This document shows, in pieces, positions 7,707 to 15,805 of a stretch of DNA of 40,013 bases (position 1 is its first letter; each line of letters starts with the position of its first letter). This DNA is from Pseudonocardia sp. (GTDB lineage: Bacteria; Actinomycetota; Actinomycetes; Mycobacteriales; Pseudonocardiaceae): contig NZ_JAODNI010000243.1 in the NCBI RefSeq assembly GCF_025465255.1, positions 1-40,013 of the forward strand. Direction: 5' to 3'. Below the pieces are notes generated by a model. That model was not told the DNA's origin. It did not search any database and saw only the letters and a program-made list of their open reading frames with translations. The translations under genes and the position numbers were made by a program.

Positions 7707-7987
7707 CGCAGGTCTGAGAGTGGGGCCTCGGTCTGCTCTCACCCCGCTCCTCTCACACCGAAGCGTGGATTCGGGGACTCAGGATCCCAGCGGCGGCCTG
7801 GGGCGGCCCCTCTTCGGCCAGCCCGTCCCCTCGACCCCGCGCCGCCCGCCGTCCGGTGCCACGCGCCCGGTCGCGCGCGTGTGACCAGAAGGCGCGCGTG
7901 TAGCGCGCTCGGCCGGGGTCCACGCGCGCTGTTCGGTGCGATGCGCGCGGTCGACGGGGCGCGCGGGGTAGGAGCGACCGGCGGGGC
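7707..7987. other. Non-coding spacer between two opposed 22-bp repeat arrays
   Basis: I see no supported gene between the helicase and the DUF7455-like gene. The stretch is rich in GCGCGC. GCGCGCGTGT occurs at 7873 and again at 7892 (period 19), and related CACGCGCGC and GCGCGCGG strings follow near 7921-7975. Open frames here are short and arginine/proline-rich, as expected from composition alone. Confidence 0.6.
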
Positions 7988-8053
7988 CTGAGGCCGCGAC
8001 TCGCGGGGCCGCAGATCGCGACTCGCGGGGTTTCAGATCGCGACTCGCGGGGG
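7988..8053 (-). repeat. 22-bp array in inverted orientation, three copies
   Basis: CGACTCGCG, the reverse complement of the core in the first array, begins at 7997, 8019 and 8041, again with a period of 22 bp. The arms AGATCGCGACTCGCGGGG are nearly identical between the last two copies. Together with the first array it brackets about 300 bp in inverted arrangement. Confidence 0.85.
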
Positions 8054-8075
8054 TTGCGGGCCGGGGCCGGACACG

Positions 8076-8111
8076 CGAGAGGGCGGGCACCTCGCGGTGC
8101 CCGCCCTCTCG
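8076..8111 (-). terminator. Strong hairpin terminator after the DUF7455-like gene
   Basis: A perfect 16-bp stem (8076-8091 with 8096-8111) closes a TCGC loop. There is no U-tract, as is common in high-GC Actinobacteria. It lies 39 bp past the stop of the minus-strand gene and may also shield against reading from the repeat region. Confidence 0.8.
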
Positions 8112-8149
8112 ATCATGCTCACATCGGCCGGGCTGGGGCCCGGCCCCCG

Positions 8150-8335
8150 TCAACTTCCCGCCTGCACGTCCGCCTTGAGCTCACGAAGCTTGTCCTCGTG
8201 GGCCCTCGCGTGGTGACCGCAGAACAGCAGTTCTCCGCCGGACGGCAGTACGGCGCGAGCCTTTGCGGCCGCTCCGCAGCGGTCACAGCGGTCGGCGAGG
8301 GTCAACTCGGGCCGGGCCAGGGTTCCAGGCTGCAT
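8150..8335 (-). CDS. DUF7455-like small zinc-ribbon protein
   Basis: A 61-residue protein reading LTLADRCDRCGAAAKARAVL, then LPSGGELLFCGHHARAHEDKL. One CxxC (CDRC) and a CGHH motif give a plausible four-ligand zinc site. I recognise this as the small actinobacterial DUF7455-type family, whose function is unknown. The ATG is supported by GGAGGGA seven bases upstream. It stands alone: the inverted repeat array and a strong hairpin lie downstream, and the divergent EamA transporter starts 263 bp upstream. Confidence 0.85.
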   Translation of the reverse strand: MQPGTLARPELTLADRCDRCGAAAKARAVLPSGGELLFCGHHARAHEDKLRELKADVQAGS

Positions 8336-8598
8336 AGCGGTCTCCCTCCGTCTCGGTGCCGGGTTCCCCCGGTACCGATTTGCTGTGACGACCGCTTGCG
8401 CGGTTCGCCCACTCTCTCAGACGTTCAGCACCCCTGCATGTGTTCCCGCCCCGCGTGGCGACGACAATCACGTTTGGCCGTCGGTGGCCCGGAGACCGTC
8501 GACGAGGTGGGCGCTCAGGTGTCGAAAAACGGATTCAGTTGACTACGAGTGAATGATGCGGTGCGGCCGGTGACACCGCAAGGTGAGGAATGTAAACA

Positions 8599-9567
8599 GT
8601 GGGGACCCGACGACTACGGTCTGCTGTCGTGGTAACGGAGACGTCCCGGCCGTGGCGCCGGATCCCGGCGCCTCTCCTGTTCGTCGTCGGGGGCTCCTCG
8701 ATGTACGTCGGGGCGGCCCTCGCCGTCGGCTTGTTCGACCGTCTGTCGCCGTCCGCGGTCGCGGTGTTACGGATCTTCGGCGCGGGGGTGGTGCTGCTCG
8801 CCTGGCGCCGCCCGGGCGGCCCCGCGTGGCGGGGCGTGCGGATGGCGCGGGCGATCACGTTCGGGATGGCCACGGCCCTGATGAACATCGCGTTCTACGA
8901 GGCGATCGACCGGCTCCCGCTCGGCACGACGGTCGCCATCGAGTTCTGCGGGCCGGTCGCGGTGGCGGCGCTGGCCTCCCGCCGGCCACGGGACGTGGCG
9001 GCGGTCGTGCTGGCCGCGGGAGGCGTACTCCTCATCGCGGACGTGCGGTGGTCGGCGAGCACGTCGGGGCTGGTCTGGGCCCTGGCGGCGGCCGGGATGT
9101 GGGCCGCCTACATCGTTCTCGGCAAGCGGGTGGCGGCTGCCGGCAACGGCGTGGACGACATGGCCGTCGGCTTCTTCGTCGCCGCGGTGGTGCTGTCCCC
9201 ACTGGTGTTCCTGGCGGGCCACGCTCAGCTCGCCGCGCTCGCGGATCCGGTCGTGCTGCTGCTCGCCATCGGGGTCGGGGTGTTGTCCAGCGTGATCCCC
9301 TACGGCCTGGACCAGGTGGTGCTGAGGCGGGTCGGGCAGGCGCGGTTCGCGGTGTTGCTGGCGCTCCTCCCGGCCACCGCGACGGTCATCGGGGTGCTCG
9401 CCCTCGGCCAGGTCCCGGGGGCCCTGGAGGGCGTGGGCATCGCGGCGGTGATCGCTGCGGTCGCTCTGCGGTCCCGTGACGGCGACGTCCCCGCCCCACC
9501 CGATCGGCCGCAGGGCGAGGAGGTGGACGTCACTCAGCGTGATACCCGTTCAGGTGACGCAGAGTGA
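8599..9567 (+). CDS. EamA/DMT-family transporter (RhtA-like)
   Basis: A 322-residue inner-membrane protein with ten predicted spans arranged as two EamA repeats. PLLFVVGGSSMYVGAALAVGLF, then AVAVLRIFGAGVVLLAW and FGMATALMNIAFYEAI mark the first half; LVWALAAAGMWAAYIVLGKR and LSSVIPYGLDQVVLRRV the second. These match the RhtA/YdeD-type drug/metabolite exporters, which move amino acids or other small metabolites out of the cell; the substrate cannot be read from sequence. The C-terminal 30 residues are hydrophilic. GTG 8599 is supported by GGTGAGGA nine bases upstream; GTG 8629 is an alternative. The region 8336-8598 upstream holds no other gene I can support; a TTGACT at 8539 is a possible -35 box without a clear -10. 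Confidence 0.87.
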   Translation: MGTRRLRSAVVVTETSRPWRRIPAPLLFVVGGSSMYVGAALAVGLFDRLSPSAVAVLRIFGAGVVLLAWRRPGGPAWRGVRMARAITFGMATALMNIAFYEAIDRLPLGTTVAIEFCGPVAVAALASRRPRDVAAVVLAAGGVLLIADVRWSASTSGLVWALAAAGMWAAYIVLGKRVAAAGNGVDDMAVGFFVAAVVLSPLVFLAGHAQLAALADPVVLLLAIGVGVLSSVIPYGLDQVVLRRVGQARFAVLLALLPATATVIGVLALGQVPGALEGVGIAAVIAAVALRSRDGDVPAPPDRPQGEEVDVTQRDTRSGDAE

Positions 9568-10003
9568 CCGCCGACAGCCTCCACGGGTGATCCCGAAGGG
9601 TGTGTTCGCCCGGACGGCCCGCCCCGACGGGGGAGGCGCGACGGTCGATCCGGGCTGGAATCGTTTCGCGCTCGGCGAACGCTGCCGGACGGGCAGGCCG
9701 GGCCCAGGGGTCGGCTGAGCGGCCGGTACGCCCGAGACGGTGATTCATTCCCTGCCCGGCTCCCGGGCGTGTCCTTCCCGCGACCCATGGTGGCCGGTAG
9801 GACGTCCGCCATCGTCCGTCAGGCCCATCTGAATCGAACCGGAAACAACAAACCGGCCGATGCGAGACCGAATTGTGATGCTCCTTCGGGAACTTGATCG
9901 GTTCAGTGTGGTTCTCGTCATGCCACTTCTCCGCATACGTTGTCGCCCACAACATTCCCATCGGAGTCCCGGTGGGCCACAGGGACGTGGGAAGGACCGA
10001 TCG
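9568..10003. promoter_or_regulatory. Intergenic region before the sugar ABC operon
   Basis: No gene is supported in these 436 bp. A small hairpin, GCCCGG-CTC-CCGGGC (9754-9768), might end the upstream transcript. From about 9838 the base composition becomes noticeably more AT-rich, with AAACAACAAA between two CCGG blocks (9838-9856) and a GTTGT/ACAAC palindrome further on. This suits a promoter and operator region for the operon, which ends in a ROK regulator gene. Confidence 0.5.
9938..9954 (+). promoter_or_regulatory. Candidate operator GTTGT-N5-ACAAC, probable ROK site
   Basis: The palindrome GTTGTCGCCCACAAC (9939-9953) overlaps a possible -10 box TACGTT (9936-9941) about 65 bp before the binding-protein start. 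A repressor bound here would block the promoter. The ROK gene at the end of the operon is the natural candidate; no experimental support. Confidence 0.35.
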
Positions 10004-11131
10004 ATGGCGATTCGGAAGGCGGCGCTACGGGCGTCGGTGGCGGCGGGCCTCGGGCTCGCCCTCACGCTGTCCGCGTGTGGCGCGAACAGCGCGGGTTCCG
10101 GCAGCTCGGGCGGCTCGGCCGCGCCGGCGGCCGGCGGCGTCAAGGTGGGCGTCATCCTCCCGGAGACCGACAGCTCGGCCCGCTGGGAGGGCTTCGACAA
10201 GCCCATGCTGGACAAGGCCATGCGGGCCGAGGGGCTCGACCCGGACATCCAGAACGCCCAGGGCGACGAGCAGAAGTTCTCCACGCTGGCCGACGGCATG
10301 ATTTCCAGCGGGGTGAAGGCACTGGTCATCGCCTCCATCAGCAGCGACGGCGGCAGCGCCGTGGCCGCGAAGGCCAAGGCCCAGGGCATCCCGGTCATCG
10401 ACTACGACCGGCTCAACCTCGGCGGCACCAGCGACTACTACGTCTCCTTCGACAACGAGCAGGTCGGTGCGCTGCAGGGCCAGGGCCTCGTCAAGGGCAT
10501 CGGCGACAGGGCCGGCGCGCAGGTCATCGAGATCGAGGGCGCGCCCACGGACAACAACGCCACGCTGTTCTACAACGGCCAGCAGACCGTGCTGAAGCCG
10601 ATGTACGACTCGGGCGCGCTGAAGCTCGTGCAGAAGCAGGCCATCGACAAGTGGGACAACCAGGTCGGCGGCACCACCTTCGAGCAGATCCTGACCGGCA
10701 ACGGCGGCAAGGTCGACGGCGTCGTCGCGGCGAACGACGGCCTCGCCGGCGCGATCGTCACCGTGCTCACCAAGTACGGCCTCAACGGCAAGGTCCCGGT
10801 CACCGGCCAGGACGCCACCGCGGACGGCCTGCAGGCGATCCTGCGCGGCGACCAGTACATGACCGTGTTCAAGCCGATCGAGCAGGAGGCCTCGTCGGCC
10901 GCGAAGCTCGCCGCGGCGCTGGCCAAGGGCGACACCGCGGCCGCCGACGCCGTCGCGACGCAGACGGTGGACGACCCGAAGGGCAACCGGCAGGTCAAGT
11001 CCGTCCTGCTCACCCCGCAGCTGATCACGAAGGACAACGTCAAGGTCGTGACCGACGCGGGCTACGTCAAGGCGAGCGAGATCTGCGTCGCCGAGACCCA
11101 GGCCGCCTGCGACCAGCTCGGCATCAAGTAA
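10004..11131 (+). CDS. XylF-type sugar-binding lipoprotein of an ABC importer
   Basis: A 375-residue periplasmic-type binding protein with a lipoprotein signal peptide (lipobox LSAC, Cys25) and a Gly/Ser/Ala linker. The mature part matches the XylF subgroup of sugar-binding proteins: VKVGVILPETDSSARWEGFD, then IPVIDYDRL, DYYVSFDNEQVGALQ, and VDGVVAANDGLAGAIV and VTGQDA in the second lobe. D-xylose or a related pentose is the likely ligand, though binding specificity in this family shifts easily. ATG 10004 has GGAAGGA eight bases upstream. A perfect intercistronic hairpin follows the stop, then the ATPase, permease and ROK genes in the same direction. Confidence 0.9.
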   Translation: MAIRKAALRASVAAGLGLALTLSACGANSAGSGSSGGSAAPAAGGVKVGVILPETDSSARWEGFDKPMLDKAMRAEGLDPDIQNAQGDEQKFSTLADGMISSGVKALVIASISSDGGSAVAAKAKAQGIPVIDYDRLNLGGTSDYYVSFDNEQVGALQGQGLVKGIGDRAGAQVIEIEGAPTDNNATLFYNGQQTVLKPMYDSGALKLVQKQAIDKWDNQVGGTTFEQILTGNGGKVDGVVAANDGLAGAIVTVLTKYGLNGKVPVTGQDATADGLQAILRGDQYMTVFKPIEQEASSAAKLAAALAKGDTAAADAVATQTVDDPKGNRQVKSVLLTPQLITKDNVKVVTDAGYVKASEICVAETQAACDQLGIK

Positions 11132-11150
11132 CCGCAGCCCAGCACCCCTT

Positions 11151-11190
11151 GTGAGTGCGCAGCCTCGCTCCAGCGAGGCTGCGCACTCAC
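11151..11190 (+). terminator. Perfect 19-bp intercistronic hairpin
   Basis: Arms 11151-11169 and 11172-11190 are exact reverse complements separated by two bases. The hairpin sits 19 bp after the binding-protein stop and 13 bp before the ATPase start, just upstream of its GGAGGAG ribosome site. In ABC operons such hairpins commonly stabilise the binding-protein mRNA and cause partial termination, giving more binding protein than membrane components. There is no U-tract. Confidence 0.75.
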
Positions 11191-11203
11191 AGTCGGAGGA
11201 GAC

Positions 11204-11977
11204 ATGTCACAACCCATCCTGCAGCTGCGGAAGGTGTCCAAGAGCTTCGGCGCCGTGCAGGTGCTGCACGACGTCGACCTCACCGTGCGCGCGGGCGAGG
11301 TCACCGCACTGGTCGGCGACAACGGCGCCGGCAAGTCGACCCTGGTCAAGTGCATCGCCGGGATCCACCCGATCGACGGCGGCGAAGTCCTGTTCGACGG
11401 GAACCCGATCACCCTCGGCACCCCGGCGGACGCGTCCCACCTGGGCATCGAGGTCGTCTATCAGGACCTCGCGCTGGCCGACAACCTCGACATCGTCCAG
11501 AACATGTTCCTCGGCCGGGAGCGCGGCAAGGCGTGGCTGCTCGACGAGGCGGACATGGAGCAGGCGGCGCGCCGCACCCTGGCGTCGTTGTCCGTCCGCA
11601 CGGTCACGTCCGTCCGCACGCCCGTCGCGTCGCTGTCCGGAGGGCAGCGGCAGACCGTGGCGATCGCCAAGGCGGTGCTGTGGGACTCGCGGGTGGTCCT
11701 GCTCGACGAGCCGACGGCGGCGCTCGGCGTCGCCCAGACCCGCCAGGTCCTCGACCTGGTGCGCCGGCTCGCCGAGCAGGGCATCGGCGTGGTGCTGATC
11801 AGCCACAACATGGGTGACGTCTTCGAGGTGGCGGACCGCATCGCCACCCTCTACCTCGGCCGGATGGTCGCCGAGGTGCCGACGAAGGACGTCACGCACA
11901 GCCAGGTGGTCGAGCTGATCACCGCGGGCCGCTCCGGCGACCTGGGCCTCGCCCGACCCGAGACGGCGGTCGTCTAG
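11204..11977 (+). CDS. Sugar ABC transporter ATP-binding protein, single nucleotide-binding domain
   Basis: A 257-residue ABC ATPase of the carbohydrate-uptake CUT2 type. Walker A is GDNGAGKST (38-46), the Q-loop lies in VVYQDLALADNLDIVQNMFLG, the signature is LSGGQRQ (from 144), Walker B is VVLLDEPTAALG (164-175) and the H-loop is LISHNMGDVFEVADRI. XylG, RbsA and relatives carry two such domains in about 500 residues; here there is only one, as in FrcA-type systems, so the active unit should be a homodimer. GGAGGAG lies upstream of the ATG. It powers uptake by the permease encoded next. Confidence 0.92.
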   Translation: MSQPILQLRKVSKSFGAVQVLHDVDLTVRAGEVTALVGDNGAGKSTLVKCIAGIHPIDGGEVLFDGNPITLGTPADASHLGIEVVYQDLALADNLDIVQNMFLGRERGKAWLLDEADMEQAARRTLASLSVRTVTSVRTPVASLSGGQRQTVAIAKAVLWDSRVVLLDEPTAALGVAQTRQVLDLVRRLAEQGIGVVLISHNMGDVFEVADRIATLYLGRMVAEVPTKDVTHSQVVELITAGRSGDLGLARPETAVV

Positions 11978-12061
11978 ATGGTCGCGCCGACCGGCTGGAA
12001 CCGGGCCAAGAAGGACGACAGCACCTCGACCGACAGTGGCGAGCAGACGCGAGGAGACACC

Positions 12062-13588
12062 GTGGCCGAGAGCCGACCGGCAGGGACGGCGCCGACGTCG
12101 TCCGAGCCGACGCCGCCGTCGGGGACCCCCGGCGCGGACCCGTCGGCCGTCACCGACCCGAGCGCCCCGACGACCGCGGCGGAACGGGCGAACCCCGCCA
12201 ACCGCTCGGCGGACTTCGGCATCGACACCACCGCCCGCACGACGGGCGAGGCGATCCGGGGGTACGTCACGGGGCTGCGGTCCGGCGAGCTCGGCTCGTT
12301 GCCGGCGCTGCTCGGCCTGCTCGCGCTGTTCATCCTCTTCACCCTGCTGGACTCGGGCGGGACGTTCCCGAGCCTGCTGAACCTGGCGAACCTGCTGCAG
12401 CAGGGCGCGGGCCCGACGATCATCGCGATGGGCCTGGTGTTCGTCCTGCTCACCGGCGAGATCGACCTCGCCGCCGGCACCGCGTCCGGCCTGGCCGCGG
12501 CGCTGATGGCGCTGCACCTGGTCAGCGGCGGCAACATGCTCGGCGCGATGGGCACCCTCGTGTTCATCCTCCTGGTGGCCGCGATGCTGATCGCCGCGGT
12601 GCTCGCGGTGCTGGTCAAGGTGTACGCCGGCGCCGCGGTGAGCTTGATCGCCGCGGTGCTGCTGGTGGTCGGCTTCCCGCAGAACGCGTGGCTCGAGATG
12701 CTGCTGGCGGTCTGCATCGGCGTGGTCATCGGCTGCCTGACCGGCTTCCTCATCGCCAAGATCGGGATGCCGTCGTTCGTCGTGACGCTGGCGCTGTTCA
12801 TCACCTGGCAGGGCGTGATCCTGCAGCTGATCGGCGACGGCGGGACGCTCGGCCTGCGGGACCCCGTGATCAACGCCGTGGCCAACGGCAACCTCTCCAC
12901 CGTCGGCTCGTGGGTGCTCTTCGTCCTCGGGGCGGGCGGCTACGCGGGCGTGCTGCTCAACCGGCAGCGTTCGCGGCTGAGCAAGGGCCTCGTCGCGCAG
13001 CCGACCGGGCTGGTGCTGATCAAGGTCGGGGCCGTCGTGCTGCTCGCCGCGGTGGCGACGTTCCTGCTCACCCGGGACCGGTCGCCGGGCACGATCGTCA
13101 TCTCGGGTATCCCTTATGTCGTGCCGATCGTGCTGGTCCTCCTGGTCCTGGGGACCTACGTGCTCGACCGGACGCGGTTCGGCCGCCACGTCTACGCCGT
13201 CGGCGGCAACCGGGAGGCCGCGCGCCGCGCCGGTATCGACGTGGTCCGGATCCGGGCGGCCGTGTTCGTGATCAGCTCGGCGTTCGCCGCGATCGGCGCG
13301 ATCGTCTACTCGTCGAAGGTGGGTTCGGTCTCGCCGGCGGCCGGTGGCGGCAACACGCTGCTGTTCGCGGTCGGCGCGGCCGTCATCGGCGGGACGTCGC
13401 TGTTCGGTGGGCGCGGCCGGGTGAGCAACGCCGTCATCGGTGGCGCGGTGCTCGCGACCGTGCAGAACGGGCTCGGCCTGCTCAAGCAGCCGGCCGCGGT
13501 CGTGTTCGTGATCACCGGGCTGGTGCTGCTGCTCGCGGCGTCGGTCGACGTGCTGTCCCGGCGCAAGTCGGCGGCCGCCGGCAGGTGA
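12062..13588 (+). CDS. Sugar ABC transporter permease (XylH-like, BPD_transp_2)
   Basis: An integral membrane protein of about 508 residues. After a hydrophilic, Pro/Ser/Thr-rich N-terminus of some 60 residues come multiple spans typical of the RbsC/XylH class: NLLQQGAGPTIIAMGLVFVLLTGEIDLAAG, MPSFVVTLALFITWQGV, GRHVYAVGGNREAARRAGI (cytoplasmic coupling segment) and IGGTSLFGGRGR. Its length and about a dozen or more spans fit XylH better than the shorter RbsC. GTG 12062 is preferred because GAGGAG lies six bases upstream; an in-frame ATG at 11978 directly follows the ATPase stop but has no ribosome site. The downstream ROK gene begins inside its stop (GTGA). Confidence 0.9.
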   Translation: MAESRPAGTAPTSSEPTPPSGTPGADPSAVTDPSAPTTAAERANPANRSADFGIDTTARTTGEAIRGYVTGLRSGELGSLPALLGLLALFILFTLLDSGGTFPSLLNLANLLQQGAGPTIIAMGLVFVLLTGEIDLAAGTASGLAAALMALHLVSGGNMLGAMGTLVFILLVAAMLIAAVLAVLVKVYAGAAVSLIAAVLLVVGFPQNAWLEMLLAVCIGVVIGCLTGFLIAKIGMPSFVVTLALFITWQGVILQLIGDGGTLGLRDPVINAVANGNLSTVGSWVLFVLGAGGYAGVLLNRQRSRLSKGLVAQPTGLVLIKVGAVVLLAAVATFLLTRDRSPGTIVISGIPYVVPIVLVLLVLGTYVLDRTRFGRHVYAVGGNREAARRAGIDVVRIRAAVFVISSAFAAIGAIVYSSKVGSVSPAAGGGNTLLFAVGAAVIGGTSLFGGRGRVSNAVIGGAVLATVQNGLGLLKQPAAVVFVITGLVLLLAASVDVLSRRKSAAAGR

Positions 13589-14757
13589 GCGCCCCCACCT
13601 CCGGGACCAGGCCGGACGACGCGCGCCGGCACAACCGGACCGCGCTGCTCCGCCGGCTGCACGTCGACGGCCCGTGCACGCGGGCGACCCTGGCCACGGA
13701 GCTGGGGCTCAACCGCAGCACGATCAAGGCGGTCGTCGACGGCCTGGCCGAGTCCGGAGTGGTGACGGAGGCCGTCCCGACGCAGCGCAGCGGCGCCGGG
13801 CGGCCCTCCCTGCTGGTGCTCCCGGAGCCCCAGTCCGCGGTGGTGCTGGCCGTGGACATCCGGGTCGACCAGGTCGCGATGGCCATGGTCGGGATCGGCG
13901 GGCAGATCCTCGGCCGGCACAGCTGGAACCTGCACCGCACGACGCGGCTGCCGGGCGAGGTGATCACCCACGTCGCCGAGTCCGCGCAGCTGCTGCGGGA
14001 CGAGCTGGCGGTGACGGAGCAGGGCATCGGCGTCTCGGTGCCCGGCGTGGTCCGGCGCGCGGACGGCTGGATCCACGAGGCCCCCAACCTGGGTTGGCGG
14101 GAGGTGGCGCTCGGGCAACGGCTCACGTCGGTACTCGGGCGACCTGCCCAGGTCGGGAACGACGCGGAGCTCGGCGCGCTCGCCGAGCACGTGCGGGGCG
14201 CGGCCCGCGACGCGCAGGACCTCGTGTACCTGTCCGCGGACGTCGGTGTCGGCGGCGGCGCGATCGCCGGTGGCCGGCCCCTGCGCGGGACCGGCGGCTA
14301 CGTCGGCGAGCTGGGCCACATGCTCGTCCGGCCCGGCGGGCGGGACTGCTTCTGCGGCGCCCAGGGCTGCTGGGAGACCGAGGTGGGCGAGCCCGCGCTG
14401 TGCCGCGCGCTCGGGCTGCCGGAGGACACCCCGCGCGGGGTCCTGGTGGCCGAGCTGCGCGGGCTCGCCGCCACGCCCGGCCGCTCGGACCTGCTGCTCG
14501 GGGAGTTCTCGGGCTGGCTGGCCGCCGGCCTGGTCACGATCGTGAACATGCTGGCTCCGGAGCTGGTGGTGCTGGGCGACCTGTTCGCCGCCCTGCCCAC
14601 GGCCCTGGTCGAGAAGGTCCGCGACGACGTCCAGAGGCGCAGCCTGGTCAGCCGGGCGGTCGGCGGGACGCGGATCGTGATGTCCCCGCTGGGCCGCGAC
14701 GCGAAGCTCGTCGGCGCCGCGGAGCTCGCCTTCGAACCGGTGCTCGGCACCGTCTGA
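13585..14757 (+). CDS. ROK-family transcriptional regulator
   Basis: A 390-residue protein with an N-terminal winged helix (RHNRTALLRRL, CTRATLATELGLNRSTIKAVVDGL, GRPSLL) followed by a ROK sugar-kinase-like fold. The first ATP-binding loop reads AVDIRVDQ instead of the DxGGT of active kinases, which fits a sensor rather than a kinase. GRGYVGELGH-like GGYVGELGHM and the zinc-binding cluster CFCGAQGCWE (about 255-264) are intact. The GTG start overlaps the permease stop as GTGA, so it is the last gene of the sugar operon and probably its repressor, released by the imported sugar. Candidate operators lie upstream of the binding-protein gene. Confidence 0.92.
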   Translation: MSAPTSGTRPDDARRHNRTALLRRLHVDGPCTRATLATELGLNRSTIKAVVDGLAESGVVTEAVPTQRSGAGRPSLLVLPEPQSAVVLAVDIRVDQVAMAMVGIGGQILGRHSWNLHRTTRLPGEVITHVAESAQLLRDELAVTEQGIGVSVPGVVRRADGWIHEAPNLGWREVALGQRLTSVLGRPAQVGNDAELGALAEHVRGAARDAQDLVYLSADVGVGGGAIAGGRPLRGTGGYVGELGHMLVRPGGRDCFCGAQGCWETEVGEPALCRALGLPEDTPRGVLVAELRGLAATPGRSDLLLGEFSGWLAAGLVTIVNMLAPELVVLGDLFAALPTALVEKVRDDVQRRSLVSRAVGGTRIVMSPLGRDAKLVGAAELAFEPVLGTV

Positions 14758-14777
14758 GGCTCCGCTCCCCGGACAGC

Positions 14778-14816
14778 GGCGGGGCGACCGTGACCCGACA
14801 CACCGGCCGCCCCGCC
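14778..14816. terminator. Bidirectional hairpin between convergent genes
   Basis: GGCGGGGCG (14778-14786) pairs with CGCCCCGCC (14808-14816), and an inner CCG/CGG pair extends the stem. It lies between the ROK stop and the stop of the opposing DUF6777-like gene, where a terminator is needed for both strands. Confidence 0.65.
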
Positions 14817-14823
14817 GCCCCAC

Positions 14824-15513
14824 CTACCCCGCGGTCAGTGGCACGAGCTCGCCACCCTCGACGTCCAGGACCGTGAAGTCCGTGACAGCGTCCGCGGCCG
14901 GGTCGACGTAGATGACCTGCGCGGGCCGGAAGAACTGCCAGGGAGTCCCCGTCACCTCCGTCGCGACGACGACGTCCGCCGCGCTGAGCGGGTCGCCGTT
15001 GGCGCACTTGACCCGGGGCTCGCCGCGGTCGTCGACGAGCACCGCGGTCCCGGCCTGCAGCACGGCGGGATAGGCGGCGGTGCCGAACCCGTGCTCGGTG
15101 ACGGCGGTGTCGGAGCGGAGCAGCACCGCCGTCAGGCCGTCCGGGCCGCCGGCGCCGTGGGAATCCGCCCAGGCCGAGGCCCTGGCCGGGTCGGCCTGCA
15201 GGGCCGCCGTCAGCGCCGCGACGTCACAGCTCGCCGCGGTGCCCGCGCGGGCGTAGAGGCCCTCGGCGTCCCCGGGGACATGCCCTGCGGGGTTCGCCGG
15301 GGGAAGCATCCCGGCGCGGTCCCGCCCGACGGCGGGGACGAAGGGGTTCGGCCCCGGATCCGACGTCCCCTCCAGGCGCACGTCCGCACTCGAGGAGCTC
15401 GGGCTGAGCCCGGCCCAGAACGCGGCTCCGGCGAGGACGAGCGCGAGCGCGGAGAAGGCCAGCAGGAACGCCGAGCCCGATCCCTTCGGCCGAGCCGGTG
15501 CCGAGAGCGCCAT
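14824..15513 (-). CDS. DUF6777-like secreted or membrane-anchored protein
   Basis: A 229-residue protein. One N-terminal hydrophobic segment (FLLAFSALALVLAGAAFWAGL) serves as signal or anchor; the rest is extracytoplasmic. The order NPFVPAVGRDRAG, then GLYARAGTAASCDVAALTAALQADPARASAWA and CANGDPL resembles the actinobacterial DUF6777 family, and two cysteines could form a disulfide. The last part (TPWQFFRPAQVIYVDPA, then DFTVLDVEGGELVPL) is also typical. No function is known. GGAAGGGA lies eight bases before the ATG. It may be co-transcribed with the small gene 100 bp upstream. Confidence 0.7.
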   Translation of the reverse strand: MALSAPARPKGSGSAFLLAFSALALVLAGAAFWAGLSPSSSSADVRLEGTSDPGPNPFVPAVGRDRAGMLPPANPAGHVPGDAEGLYARAGTAASCDVAALTAALQADPARASAWADSHGAGGPDGLTAVLLRSDTAVTEHGFGTAAYPAVLQAGTAVLVDDRGEPRVKCANGDPLSAADVVVATEVTGTPWQFFRPAQVIYVDPAADAVTDFTVLDVEGGELVPLTAG

Positions 15514-15613
15514 CCGGGGTCCCTTCCGCGGGCGAGCAGGTCCGCCGACAGGGTGCCGCGAACGGCGACGAAGATCGAGGGGCAGACCCCCGGGATCGGG
15601 GCGGGCGGCCGGC

Positions 15614-15805
15614 TCAGCCGGGGTCGCCGTCCCGCGGGGAGCGGGCCGGCGCGTCCCGGGGCCGGGTGAACAGGACCCGGCTCCAGCGCAGCCCGCGGCT
15701 CCACCAGCGGCGGCGCACCGCGACGTACCGGATCCCGCACCCGCACGTGAACTCGTCGCCGGGGTCCGACGGATCCGGCGGCCTGCACGCGTGCGTCTGG
15801 ATCAC
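15614..15805 (-). CDS. Small Cys-containing basic protein, unknown function
   Basis: A 63-residue protein from a GTG start chosen because GAGGAGGG lies just upstream; an in-frame ATG at 15832 has no such site. It reads IQTHACRPPDPSDPGDEFTC and continues GCGIRYVAVRRRWWSRGLRW, so three cysteines sit in an acidic-to-basic N-terminal half, followed by a basic, proline-rich tail. The CxC pair and upstream Cys/His could bind a metal. I do not recognise the family. The gene lies upstream of the DUF6777-like gene in the same direction. Confidence 0.5.
   Translation of the reverse strand: MIQTHACRPPDPSDPGDEFTCGCGIRYVAVRRRWWSRGLRWSRVLFTRPRDAPARSPRDGDPG

Noticed and set aside
7571..8053. Possible CRISPR array
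   Set aside because: The period is 22 bp with a 9-13 bp conserved core, the between-core sequence is partly conserved, units occur in both orientations, and no cas gene is near.
7779..8153. Arg/Pro-rich minus-strand open frame across the repeat region
   Set aside because: It crosses the inverted repeats and the hairpin, has no ribosome site and resembles composition noise.
8535..8888. Minus-strand open frame overlapping the EamA gene start
   Set aside because: It overlaps conserved membrane segments of the transporter and has no family features.
9530..9961. Possible small genes in the spacer before the sugar operon
   Set aside because: Candidate frames lack ribosome sites and conserved motifs; the stretch looks regulatory.
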